Of a DNA stretch of 34,145 nt, positions 15,815 through 23,626 are shown in pieces. The position numbers and the translations under genes were made by a program. Under the pieces are notes generated by a model. The model made no database searches. It was not told where the DNA came from and was given only the letters and a program-made list of their open reading frames with translations. The first letter of the stretch is position 1. Each line of letters opens with the position of its first letter. This stretch comes from Anaerocolumna sp. (GTDB lineage: Bacteria; Bacillota; Clostridia; Lachnospirales; Lachnospiraceae): the NCBI GenBank assembly GCA_029239975.1, contig JARBTX010000044.1, forward strand, positions 1 to 34,145, given 5' to 3'.

Positions 15815-16387
15815 ATGAGCATCGTATTAGCTGTAGCAGATATATCAAGAGTAGTAGTAAAAAGTGATGGGTTAGTACTTGATAACGAAACAGGGGAGAT
15901 GAAATCTACTGATAATGAGATGATGTTAAATCTCAATGAAGACTGCATTGTTGGTTTTTTTGGTGCGAAAGAATGCTTAGAATTGGTTTTAAATGAATAT
16001 AAAAGATTAGCAACTGAGTCTAATGTGAATATAAATACATTAAAACCAACAACTGTAATTTATGATTTGTGTGAGTTATCCAAGATTATAAATGAGAAGA
16101 ATGCACCAATATCGGTTTTAGTTGCTGGTAGAGAAAATAATAGAATTGTGCTTTTCGGTTTTACTAGTAGTGATGGGTATGGAATAAATAATTTTACTCC
16201 TGATGATAGACATATAAAATATATTATTTTTGGTAGTGATACACAAAAAAATGCAGTATCATTTTCCAAATATATAAGCCCTGAAAAATCCTTTGAATTA
16301 TCAATGAATGAATATATAAGATTTATTGCGAAAATAGACTCAAGTGTAAATGATCATATTTTTACTAGAAAGTTATCTGTTTCGTAA
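15815..16387 (+). CDS. Hypothetical protein resembling the HslV/proteasome (Ntn-hydrolase) fold
   Basis: 190 residues; AAGGAG (15804-15809) supports ATG 15815. I do not recognise a named family, but the first half reads like an HslV-type subunit. MSIVLAVADISRVVVKSDG matches the strand-turn-strand with the conserved Asp (Asp18, as in the GDG of HslV), and NEDCIVGFFGAKECLELVLNEY matches the IAGFAG strand and following helix. Removal of Met1 would expose Ser2 as N-terminal residue. The lysine expected about 15 residues after the Asp seems replaced (Met36/Met37; Lys30 is nearby but off-register), so it may be a non-catalytic relative. The next gene follows after 110 nt. The fold assignment is inference from pattern only. 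Confidence 0.5.
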   Translation: MSIVLAVADISRVVVKSDGLVLDNETGEMKSTDNEMMLNLNEDCIVGFFGAKECLELVLNEYKRLATESNVNINTLKPTTVIYDLCELSKIINEKNAPISVLVAGRENNRIVLFGFTSSDGYGINNFTPDDRHIKYIIFGSDTQKNAVSFSKYISPEKSFELSMNEYIRFIAKIDSSVNDHIFTRKLSVS

Positions 16388-16482
16388 GTAATAGATAATT
16401 AAAAACTATATAGTTAATTAAATGATGCAGATGCTAAAATTCTTATTTATGCTGTGGGAGTGGCAATTTGCACATGTAGTGT

Positions 16483-16489
16483 GGGGAGG
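16483..16489 (+). promoter_or_regulatory. Shine-Dalgarno site supporting a TTG start
   Basis: GGGGAGG ends 8 nt before TTG 16498, making this rare start codon credible for the CoiA-like gene. Confidence 0.7.
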
Positions 16490-16497
16490 CAAAGATT

Positions 16498-18069
16498 TTG
16501 GTTACAATAGAGAGCGCATTCTATAATGGGAATCTGTGGTGCGTCTATGATTTAAAAGATGAAAAAGGAAATTATTATGAAGATTATCGACTGGATATGC
16601 GCAAAGTTAGCCAAAACAATCAATTCGTATGTCCCGAATGTGGTGAACATCTGATTCTTTGTGCTGGTCCTATAATGGAGCCTTATTTTAAGCATCATGA
16701 GAATTCAAATTGTGTAATTCATAGTGTCAAAGGTGGAGCTAGATATTTTCTGGGAAGAAGGTTGTTATATCAGTTAGCTAAGAAAAGTTTTCCGAATGCT
16801 TCGATTTTATTGAATCATAAACTAAGCGAAAAATATCGTTCTGGCATCTATATCGATAATGGAGATTCTATATTAAGTGTAGAATACCTTAGCAGTGATA
16901 TGAAATTAGCTGAGTGGGAAGAAAAACATAATTATTTTTTAGAAAACAACATAATAGATGTATGGATATTAAGTAGTAAGAAATACAAATCGGAAAGTTT
17001 ACAAACATTTGAATACTTAATTTCAACAAGCGCGTCTCCAATCGTTAAAATTTTAGATGAGAATAACGAAAAAATTAGTTTAAAAGCCAATCTTTATATA
17101 AGTGAATTAAAACGAAAGAAATTATTATATCAAGATTATCCATTAATCGATTTATCATTACTACCGGATGGTGAGTTTAATTGCGATTTTTATGAGAATT
17201 GTCTAAGAGAGATTGATGCTATTAATAATTTACTGAAAGAAGAACGTGTTAAAAAACTTATAAAAAAGGTAAATCACGTTGATGAAGAAATCAACTCAGA
17301 AAAAGAAGAACTCCTTAAGAAGGTAAATTACGTCAATAAAGAAATCAACGCAGAAAAAGGAGACTGTACAAACCAGGTAAATCTCGTTGATAATGAAGTC
17401 GACATAAATCAAGATGAATGCATAAAAAAAGATGAACGTATAAAAAAAGATGAACGTATAAAAATAGATGAACGTATAAATCAAGATGAACGTATAAAAA
17501 AAGATGAACGTATAATAAAAGATGAACCGATAAAAAAAGTAGAAAACATAAATAAAATAGGAATTATATACAATAAAGAACGAGTAGAAAAAGAGAAGGA
17601 CTTACGTCTTTGGGAAGAAAAGAATAAAAAGAAAATTACTGATTCTTATGAACAAATAACTTTTGATAATTTTCTATATAGCAATAATAAATCTCAAATT
17701 GAGATTGACAATACCTTATTATCACTAAATTCAAACCAACAAAATCCTTTAAGAGATGGATGGGTTACATCTGTCCAAACTCATAAGCAAGGAGTTGTTT
17801 GTCGACAAAAACTTAGTGAATGTATTGAAATGAGTAGTAAAAAAATGAAAATGGTACATATTGGTGAAGTTTGGGAATTGCCAGAATTAATTGGAAAAGA
17901 GTATGAAATAAAAAGGGCAAATACGATTCGTTATTCATATCTAAAAAAAATGGACAAAGAGTTATGTAACATGGCAGAATACCATAAAGAGATTAAAATT
18001 AACAAAGTAATTGATTATCTTAGTAAAAATCTAACCGCAAACTCATGGATCTATGGGAAATATAAGTAA
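16498..18069 (+). CDS. CoiA-like protein with zinc-finger N-terminus and internal repeat region
   Basis: 523 residues from a TTG start. The N-terminus has a probable zinc-binding set: Cys45-X2-Cys48 (CPECG), then Cys55, His66/His67 and Cys72 (FKHHENSNC). Residues about 75-165 resemble the nuclease-like part of competence protein CoiA: GARYFLGRRLL, then RSGIYIDNGD, SILSVEYLSS and NNIIDVWILS, comparable to the R-A-D-V ... I-E-Y-Q-C-S ... W-I-L pattern. The acidic residue of R-A-D-V is not in register (RSGI), so nuclease activity is uncertain. Residues about 254-350 are a highly charged repeat region predicted to be helical. The C-terminal 170 residues are unrecognised. CoiA-type proteins occur in many non-competent Firmicutes. 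No other competence gene is nearby. Confidence 0.6.
   Translation: MVTIESAFYNGNLWCVYDLKDEKGNYYEDYRLDMRKVSQNNQFVCPECGEHLILCAGPIMEPYFKHHENSNCVIHSVKGGARYFLGRRLLYQLAKKSFPNASILLNHKLSEKYRSGIYIDNGDSILSVEYLSSDMKLAEWEEKHNYFLENNIIDVWILSSKKYKSESLQTFEYLISTSASPIVKILDENNEKISLKANLYISELKRKKLLYQDYPLIDLSLLPDGEFNCDFYENCLREIDAINNLLKEERVKKLIKKVNHVDEEINSEKEELLKKVNYVNKEINAEKGDCTNQVNLVDNEVDINQDECIKKDERIKKDERIKIDERINQDERIKKDERIIKDEPIKKVENINKIGIIYNKERVEKEKDLRLWEEKNKKKITDSYEQITFDNFLYSNNKSQIEIDNTLLSLNSNQQNPLRDGWVTSVQTHKQGVVCRQKLSECIEMSSKKMKMVHIGEVWELPELIGKEYEIKRANTIRYSYLKKMDKELCNMAEYHKEIKINKVIDYLSKNLTANSWIYGKYK
17257..17547 (+). repeat. Nested in-frame tandem repeats inside the CoiA-like gene
   Basis: Three 54-bp units (17257-17310, 17311-17364, 17365-17418) encode an 18-residue pattern, as in LIKKVNHVDEEINSEKEE. 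From 17404 to 17547 follow eight 18-bp units encoding variants of IKKDER. The last 15 bp of the third long unit are also the start of the short array, and 54 is three times 18, so the short array probably grew from the end of a long unit. All changes keep the frame. Confidence 0.9.
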
Positions 18070-18192
18070 TTTAGTAGAATTTATTGTGGTTATGGTGGTT
18101 ATTACTATTTTTGGTTTAAATATACTAATAATTCAATCAAAAACTTATAAATAATGATTAAAAATTAGTATATATCAGTTTTGGTGGTCTAC

Positions 18193-18221
18193 TTTACTTT
18201 TTTTGCATCATCATGTATAAT
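18193..18221 (+). promoter_or_regulatory. Promoter for the chemoreceptor gene
   Basis: TTTACT (18193-18198), 17-nt spacer, perfect TATAAT (18216-18221). Because the -10 box lies downstream of the in-frame ATG at 18213, that ATG cannot be the start from this promoter. Confidence 0.6.
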
Positions 18222-18245
18222 TGTAGAAAATTGCAAAAAAAAGTC

Positions 18246-18254
18246 GGGGAGAAG
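18246..18254 (+). promoter_or_regulatory. Shine-Dalgarno site that fixes the chemoreceptor start
   Basis: GGGGAGAAG ends 6 nt before ATG 18261, choosing it over ATG 18213. Confidence 0.75.
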
Positions 18255-18260
18255 AGAAAT

Positions 18261-19937
18261 ATGTTGAAAACTTTAACAAGAAAAATGTTAGCTGTTATTA
18301 TTTTTATCGTTATTTTGTGTGCTGCATCCTTCGCTACAATTTCGTATTATGAAATTCAGCGATCTGTAACAAATCAAATGGAGCGTGATGGCACAACATT
18401 AATTATTAATTTAAAACGCGAGATAATAAAAAATCATATATCTGATTTAAAAGGATTACAAGATATATTTAAAGAAATTAAGAATGATAGCAATGGTAAT
18501 TTAGTTTATATTTCTCTGTCTGATGAAAATTCTACTGTAATCGTTTCCGACAATAGTGAAATAAAAGAAGGAAATGGAAGTGATGTTGATGCAGTGTCAT
18601 CTGCAACATCAAAAGGTGATGTTTCCACTGTTGTTAGTGAACAGAAGACAATGGGTCAAATGTTAACCATAGCTTCTGGAGAAAAAGTTTTCAATATTTC
18701 AACCGATTTTTCATATAGCGAAGAATTATCAGGTGCTTTAAATCTTGGTATATCACTAAGTAGTATGTATGACCAAATAAAGCAAAGCATGATCGAAACA
18801 ATTCTTCTTTCCCTATTTATTATACTTATTGCTGGGGTTATAGGTATAGTAATGGCTCAAAAAATTATTATTAAACCAATAAAAACGATGTCCAAAAAAT
18901 TGAAAGTATTTGCAGATGGCGATTTTACAGTAGACTTTGAATATAAAACCAATGATGAAATTGGTGATATGAGTACAGCAATGAATCATATGAAAGAATC
19001 GCTTAGAGAAATGGTTCGTGAAATTAAAGAAAATGGGTATCAAGTATCTAGAAACTCACAAAAATTAACAACTGTAATTGAAGAAACATCTACAACTGCG
19101 GAAGGAATTTCAAAAGCATCCGAAGAACTTGCCATGGGTTCCAATGATTTAGCAAATAATTCTCAAGATGGACTCGAACGACTTAATACTCTTGCGGATG
19201 AGATTAATACAATCTTCCAAAGAGCAGATATTATGAAAGAAAGTATTGAACAAACAAGACTAGCAAATGAAACCGGTACAAGTTGTATACAAGAACTTAA
19301 AGATGCTATTAATGAAAATGTTCTTGTTACTAATAAAGTAAAAGAACAAGTTGATATGTTGGGCTCGAAATCAGAAACCATTACACAAATTACAACCGTA
19401 ATCAAAAACATAGCGAAACAAACAAATTTACTTGCTCTAAATGCAATGATTGAAAGTGCAAGAGCTGGTGAAAATGGAAAAGGTTTTGCAGTTGTAGCAG
19501 GTGAAATTGGTGAATTAGCTGAGCAAACTTCAAAATCAATTATAGGAATTGAGAATATCATTGGAGAAGTGAGTCTAGCTATTGCAACAACACAAGAATT
19601 TATGGACCAAGGTTCCAATGTTATTAATAAAACAACAGATGTCTCTAGTGAAACAGGGAAAGCATTTGTACAAATTGAGCTAACAGTTGCGAAAATAATA
19701 AGTGAAATTGGTGTTATAATTGATGGGATTACTCGTGTCAATAACGATAAGAATGAAGTTGTTGAAGCAATTGAGAGTATATCATCCATTGCACAACAAA
19801 CAACTTCAGCGACAGAAGAGATTTCTTCGACCTTAGAGCAACAGTTAGTTAGTATGGAATATGTTTCTGAATCAGCAAGAGAATTACAATCAATTGCAGT
19901 TGAATTAGAACATTTAATAGGACAATTTAAATTATAA
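18261..19937 (+). CDS. Methyl-accepting chemotaxis protein
   Basis: 558 residues. TM1 spans about 9-29 and TM2 about 181-203, enclosing an external sensor region of about 150 residues that looks like a small single-Cache domain ([20 protein letters not shown]). A HAMP linker (about 204-256, [18 protein letters not shown]) leads to the cytoplasmic signalling coiled coil. The kinase-contact tip is [21 protein letters not shown], a slight variant of the usual NAAIEAARAGE, followed by [18 protein letters not shown]. It would pass ligand occupancy to CheA/CheW. No other chemotaxis gene is near, so this is an orphan receptor. The sigma-A promoter and the terminator at 19941 make it a single-gene unit. 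The ligand is unknown. Confidence 0.93.
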   Translation: MLKTLTRKMLAVIIFIVILCAASFATISYYEIQRSVTNQMERDGTTLIINLKREIIKNHISDLKGLQDIFKEIKNDSNGNLVYISLSDENSTVIVSDNSEIKEGNGSDVDAVSSATSKGDVSTVVSEQKTMGQMLTIASGEKVFNISTDFSYSEELSGALNLGISLSSMYDQIKQSMIETILLSLFIILIAGVIGIVMAQKIIIKPIKTMSKKLKVFADGDFTVDFEYKTNDEIGDMSTAMNHMKESLREMVREIKENGYQVSRNSQKLTTVIEETSTTAEGISKASEELAMGSNDLANNSQDGLERLNTLADEINTIFQRADIMKESIEQTRLANETGTSCIQELKDAINENVLVTNKVKEQVDMLGSKSETITQITTVIKNIAKQTNLLALNAMIESARAGENGKGFAVVAGEIGELAEQTSKSIIGIENIIGEVSLAIATTQEFMDQGSNVINKTTDVSSETGKAFVQIELTVAKIISEIGVIIDGITRVNNDKNEVVEAIESISSIAQQTTSATEEISSTLEQQLVSMEYVSESARELQSIAVELEHLIGQFKL

Positions 19938-19940
19938 ATG

Positions 19941-20002
19941 AAAAACACCAAATTAATAAATTTTTAGGTTCAGCTTAGAAATATATAATTTGGTGTTTTT
20001 TT
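19941..20002 (+). terminator. Terminator of the chemoreceptor gene
   Basis: Perfect 15-bp stem: AAAAACACCAAATTA (19941-19955) with TAATTTGGTGTTTTT (19986-20000), 30-nt loop, T-run to 20002. Confidence 0.85.
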
Positions 20003-20123
20003 GTATTAATATATTTGAATATAATATAATAAAGTTAAATGAAGCATTAAATTTAATAAATTAATATTAAATATATAATACATAGATAAGGATAAATATT
20101 TTGTGTATTATTAATACAAGAAA

Positions 20124-20129
20124 AAGGAG
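20124..20129 (+). promoter_or_regulatory. Shine-Dalgarno site that fixes the FetA-like start
   Basis: AAGGAG ends 7 nt before GTG 20137. The longer frame from TTG 20101 has no SD and adds 12 residues foreign to ABC ATPases. Confidence 0.8.
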
Positions 20130-20136
20130 TAGAAAA

Positions 20137-20772
20137 GTGGATTCGAATTATATATTAGAAACAAAAGATTTAGTATTTCAAGATATGATATTTTATCAAG
20201 ATATAAAGATTCAAAACCAAAAAGCTAATTTTATTATTGGCAAAAGTGGATCTGGTAAATCTACATTACTTCGTTTGTTTAATGGAACCTTAACTCCAAG
20301 TGGTGGAATAATTTTTTATCAAGGAGTTGACATAACTTTAATTGATACCATAGAGTTAAGACAAGAGATCTTACTAATTAGCCAAAGTGTTTACTTATTT
20401 GACATGAGTATCAGAGACAATTTTAAGCAGTTTTATGAATACAGAAATCTACCGCTTATAAGTGAAAAAGAAATGAAAGATATACTTAATATGTGTTGTA
20501 TTGATTTTTCATTAGATAAGGATTGTACGACAATGTCCGGTGGAGAAAAACAAAGAGTATATATAGCAATCTATTTATCATTTCTACCAAAAATTGTTAT
20601 GCTTGATGAACCAACATCTGCACTTGATAAAGAAAATAGTCATAGGGTTATTCAGAATGTAATCAATTTCTGCAAAGAGAAAGGGATTACAATGATTGTT
20701 ATTAGCCATGATCCATTATTGAGTGAAAACTTTTCGGAGCAAACAATAAGGATAGAAAGGAGAACTGAATAG
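20137..20772 (+). CDS. ABC transporter ATP-binding protein, FetA (YbbL)-like
   Basis: 211 residues from GTG 20137. All ABC ATPase motifs are present in order: Walker A GKSGSGKST (35-43), Q-loop LISQSVYLFD, signature MSGGEKQ (133-139), Walker B VMLDEPTSALD (Asp157, Glu158) and the switch histidine in VISHDP. Its length is short, as in FetA/YbbL-type subunits. The stop codon TAG shares its last base with the GTG start of the permease gene, so the two are translationally coupled. The permease belongs to the FetB family, which in E. coli works with FetA in iron export and oxidative-stress tolerance. The specificity here is inferred from that family only. I see several AT-rich -10-like boxes upstream but no convincing promoter. 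Confidence 0.87.
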   Translation: MDSNYILETKDLVFQDMIFYQDIKIQNQKANFIIGKSGSGKSTLLRLFNGTLTPSGGIIFYQGVDITLIDTIELRQEILLISQSVYLFDMSIRDNFKQFYEYRNLPLISEKEMKDILNMCCIDFSLDKDCTTMSGGEKQRVYIAIYLSFLPKIVMLDEPTSALDKENSHRVIQNVINFCKEKGITMIVISHDPLLSENFSEQTIRIERRTE

Positions 20773-21545
20773 TGGAAGGAGCAGTAAAATTAAATCTCAT
20801 ACAGTTTAGCTTAGTGTATCTATTATTGCTAATTATTCTATTCATTATGAAACGATCAAAAATTAATAGGACTAAGTTATTAATGGTTGCAAGCTTTCGT
20901 ATGACTATACAATTAGTGCTTGCTGGGTTTATATTAACCTATATTTTTAAGAATCCACATCCGATTTTTGTAATCCTTTATATCATTGCAATGATAGCAT
21001 TTTCCATAAGAAGAGTTTTATCTAAGAATAAAGAACTAAATAAAAAATTTAAAATTTCAGTTGCATTGTCTTTAAGTTTATCAGGACTATTTATTTTAAT
21101 ATATTTTGTTACTATTGTAGTTGGAAAAAGTATATTTAACCCACAGTATACAATACCGTTAGCTGGAATGATAATGGGTAATGCCATGACAGGAGTTACA
21201 TTAGGTTTAAAAACCTTTACAGAGAATCTCAAAAGTCAAAGAAACAAAATTGATGCTTTATTGAATTTAGGGGTTACACCTAAAAAGATATTATTACCTT
21301 TTGTAAATAATTCACTAGAGACTGCATTATTACCAACGATGAATAATATGTTAGGAATGGGAATAGTGTCATTACCAGGTATGATGACAGGACAGATTCT
21401 ATCTGGAACATTACCTACAACAGCAATTATGTATCAAATAGCAATTATGATAGCTATTTGTACTTCGGTTTGTTTAACTGTGTTTTGCTCATTGCATTTT
21501 GGCTATAAAACACTTTACAACAAAAGAAATCAAATATTGTTTTAA
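20772..21545 (+). CDS. ABC transporter permease, FetB (YbbM, UPF0014) family
   Basis: 257 residues, GTG start overlapping the preceding stop by one base; AAAGGAG (20756-20762), inside the end of the FetA-like gene, provides the SD. About seven hydrophobic segments are seen. The family core is clear: PLAGMIMGNAMTG, then NKIDALLNLGVTPKKI and MLGMGIVSLPGMMTGQILSG. It forms the membrane half of the two-gene exporter, with no substrate-binding protein, as expected for an exporter. It is followed by a strong terminator at 21601. Confidence 0.9.
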   Translation: MEGAVKLNLIQFSLVYLLLLIILFIMKRSKINRTKLLMVASFRMTIQLVLAGFILTYIFKNPHPIFVILYIIAMIAFSIRRVLSKNKELNKKFKISVALSLSLSGLFILIYFVTIVVGKSIFNPQYTIPLAGMIMGNAMTGVTLGLKTFTENLKSQRNKIDALLNLGVTPKKILLPFVNNSLETALLPTMNNMLGMGIVSLPGMMTGQILSGTLPTTAIMYQIAIMIAICTSVCLTVFCSLHFGYKTLYNKRNQILF

Positions 21546-21600
21546 GTTATATAGTTTATGTGAAATGTATTATTTATGTCGTATATAAGAGATTTCTAAG

Positions 21601-21636
21601 AGTACTATTCTATAGATAATTGAATAGTACTTTTTT
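21601..21636 (+). terminator. Terminator of the FetAB-like operon
   Basis: Perfect 10-bp stem AGTACTATTC (21601-21610) with GAATAGTACT (21622-21631), followed by a T-run to 21636. Confidence 0.9.
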
Positions 21637-21666
21637 AATTTAATTAATTAAATATGTAAATTAATA

Positions 21667-21694
21667 TTGACATTATATATCAGAGTGATATAAT
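21667..21694 (+). promoter_or_regulatory. Promoter of the padR-glycosyltransferase operon
   Basis: Consensus TTGACA (21667-21672), 16-nt spacer, consensus TATAAT (21689-21694). Two palindromic operators overlap it. Confidence 0.85.
21677..21691. promoter_or_regulatory. PadR-type operator 1
   Basis: ATATCAGAGTGATAT, an inverted repeat of ATATCA/TGATAT lying over the spacer and -10 box. Confidence 0.75.
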
Positions 21695-21705
21695 CTAATG
21701 AAAAT

Positions 21706-21720
21706 ATATCAGTCTGATAT
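21706..21720. promoter_or_regulatory. PadR-type operator 2
   Basis: ATATCAGTCTGATAT, a perfect 7-1-7 inverted repeat just after the expected start site, 29 bp from operator 1. The ATATCA/TGATAT arms match those of operator 1, so both probably bind the same protein, most simply the PadR protein encoded next. Confidence 0.78.
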
Positions 21721-21736
21721 AGTTAGGAGATGAATA

Positions 21737-22279
21737 ATGATAAAAAATAAAACTAGATATGCAATATTAGGTGCCTTAAGTTTAATGCAGGGTTCAGGAT
21801 ATGATATAAAAAAATTCTGTGATAATAGTATTTCACATTTTTGGAATGAAAATTATGGACATATTTATCCGGTATTAGCTCAATTAGAAAAAGAAGGATG
21901 CATTGAACAAGTGAATCAGAATTCAGATAATAGGAGAAAAGTTTATCAATCAACACAAAAGGGAAAAGAAGAATTTACTTCATGGTTAATGACACCAATA
22001 GATTATCAACCAGCAAGATCTGAGCTTTTACTTAAACTGTTCTATGGTAATTTTGCACCAAAAGATAAGATCTTACTTATGCTTAATGAAGTTCGTGAGT
22101 CAAAGATGAAACAACTCGATGAATTTAAAAGAATTGAAGATTCCTATATAGATGATGAAAAAGCACAAGAATCCGAGGTTTATGTCTATTGGGTAGCACC
22201 ATTAAGGTATGGTATTATTGCAACGGAGGCATTTATCAAATGGTGTGATGAGACAATAGATCGGATTGAAAATAAATAA
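21737..22279 (+). CDS. PadR family transcriptional regulator
   Basis: 180 residues. The winged-helix domain covers about residues 8-85: YAILGALSLMQGSGYDIKKF, then FWNENYGHIYPVLAQLEKEG and the wing RRKVYQSTQKG. The C-terminal half is the helical dimerisation part (Vir_act_alpha_C-like; KMKQLDEFKRIEDSY, and the closing YGIIATEAFIKWCDETI). PadR proteins repress nearby genes and are often released by small toxic molecules. The gene lies directly behind two palindromes covering the promoter, so autorepression is likely. It is followed after 66 nt by a glycosyltransferase gene without a terminator between, indicating one operon. Confidence 0.93.
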   Translation: MIKNKTRYAILGALSLMQGSGYDIKKFCDNSISHFWNENYGHIYPVLAQLEKEGCIEQVNQNSDNRRKVYQSTQKGKEEFTSWLMTPIDYQPARSELLLKLFYGNFAPKDKILLMLNEVRESKMKQLDEFKRIEDSYIDDEKAQESEVYVYWVAPLRYGIIATEAFIKWCDETIDRIENK

Positions 22280-22330
22280 AATAGTTTCAAATTTACTGAA
22301 TGGTTATAAATATGAATGAATTTTGAATCA

Positions 22331-22337
22331 GGAAAGG
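22331..22337 (+). promoter_or_regulatory. Shine-Dalgarno site that fixes the glycosyltransferase start
   Basis: GGAAAGG ends 8 nt before ATG 22346. The in-frame ATG at 22316 lacks an SD and would add ten residues before the conserved GKVLFINGNVFGH start. Confidence 0.75.
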
Positions 22338-22345
22338 GTGTTTCT

Positions 22346-23536
22346 ATGGGAAAAGTATTATTTATTAACGGGAATGTATTTGGTCATATAAATCCAACAC
22401 TTCCGCTTGTGAAAGAGTTAATAACAAGAGGAGAGGAAGTTATTTATATTTCAACAGATGAATACAAAGATAGGATTGAAGATATGGGTGCAATATTTAT
22501 ATCTTATGGTGAAGAGTTTAATTCATTTCTAAAAGAGTATCGCCCTACTGGAAATCATCCATTTTTTACTTTAATTGAGTTCTTACTTAGGATGCTAGAG
22601 TGCACAGTTCCAATTATTTTAAACAAAGTCGATGGTATAAAGATTGATTATATTATTCATGATTCTATGTTTGGCGGTGGGAAATATGTAGCAAAGAAAC
22701 TACAGTTGCCTGCAATATGTTCATGTACAACATTTGCTACCAATACGCTACCAGTACCACCTTTTATGCTTGAACCTGGTTTTCATCCACAATTAGATTA
22801 TATTTATGAAAAGCTTGAACAGTTAAAAATACAATGGAGTGACAGTACAATTGATATAAATAACTTATTCTTTGAAACGGAAGAATTAAATTTAGTTTAT
22901 ACTTCTAGGTTGTTTCAACCTGAAGCTGAAAAGTTTAGTGAGACATATAAGTTTGTTGGACCATCCATAAAAGAAGAAGAGAAAACGTATGATTTTTCAT
23001 TTCCTAACTTAGAAAATAAAAAAATAATTTATATTTCATTGGGTACCATTAATAATAATTATCTAACTTTTTATAAAAATTGTATTAAAGCATTTCAAGA
23101 AACAGATTATAATGTAATCATGTCTGTAGGAAATAAAATTAATATAGATGAGCTTGGGACAATACCTGATAATTTTATAGTTAAGAATTTTGTACCACAA
23201 GTAGCTGTACTAAAAAAAGCAGATGCTTTCATAAGTCATGGTGGTTTAAATAGTGTTAGTGAAGCTCTTTTTCATCAAGTACCTGTTGTGGCTATACCAT
23301 TAATGAATGACCAACCTGCAGTAACAAAACAACTAACTTCTTTGGGTGCAGGTATTGGATTAAAAATGGATGATATAACACCTAATATATTGCAGGATTC
23401 AGTTAATCAATTAATTAATCTAGCAGAATACAAGTTAGCATGTAAACAAATAGGAGATTCATTTATGGAAGCAGGTGGACAAAAAGAAGCAGCGAATTGT
23501 ATACTAACTTATATTACAAGGAATCAATTCAAATAA
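22346..23536 (+). CDS. GT1 family glycosyltransferase (macrolide glycosyltransferase, MGT/YjiC-like)
   Basis: 396 residues, GT-B fold. The N-terminal acceptor domain opens MGKVLFINGNVFGHINPTLP, the family's usual start with the catalytic-type histidine (His14). The C-terminal donor domain has IIYISLGTINNN and the nucleotide-sugar motif FVPQVAVLKKADAFISHGG (His298) followed by NSVSEALFHQVPVVAIP and NDQPAV. Relatives glycosylate macrolides, flavonoids or lipids using UDP-sugars. Control by an adjacent PadR repressor suggests a small-molecule-inducible detoxification or antibiotic-inactivation operon; this is inference, and the acceptor is not readable. No membrane segment is seen, so it should be cytoplasmic. 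Confidence 0.9.
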   Translation: MGKVLFINGNVFGHINPTLPLVKELITRGEEVIYISTDEYKDRIEDMGAIFISYGEEFNSFLKEYRPTGNHPFFTLIEFLLRMLECTVPIILNKVDGIKIDYIIHDSMFGGGKYVAKKLQLPAICSCTTFATNTLPVPPFMLEPGFHPQLDYIYEKLEQLKIQWSDSTIDINNLFFETEELNLVYTSRLFQPEAEKFSETYKFVGPSIKEEEKTYDFSFPNLENKKIIYISLGTINNNYLTFYKNCIKAFQETDYNVIMSVGNKINIDELGTIPDNFIVKNFVPQVAVLKKADAFISHGGLNSVSEALFHQVPVVAIPLMNDQPAVTKQLTSLGAGIGLKMDDITPNILQDSVNQLINLAEYKLACKQIGDSFMEAGGQKEAANCILTYITRNQFK

Positions 23537-23555
23537 TAGTGAATTAAAGTATATA

Positions 23556-23584
23556 TTGCATTATGTTTCAAGGTGACATATAAT
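23556..23584 (+). promoter_or_regulatory. Promoter for the asparaginase gene
   Basis: TTGCAT (23556-23561), 17-nt spacer, perfect TATAAT (23579-23584); start near 23591. AGGAGG (23613-23618) then precedes the GTG start. Confidence 0.7.
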
Positions 23585-23626
23585 AATTGAAATTAGATTC
23601 AATTTGACATTTAGGAGGAAACTACT

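Noticed and set aside
18213-18260. Upstream ATG for the chemoreceptor
   Set aside because: The best -10 box (18216-18221) lies downstream of it, and ATG 18261 has a good SD and begins a normal basic-hydrophobic N-terminus.
19163-19951. 262-codon open frame on the minus strand
   Set aside because: It lies entirely opposite the chemoreceptor coiled coil, has no SD or promoter, and its Ser/Ile/Val-rich composition is what an antisense reading of that gene gives.
20003-20136. Promoter for the FetAB-like operon
   Set aside because: Several TATAAT-like boxes exist in very AT-rich DNA, but none has a convincing -35 partner, so no single site is supported.
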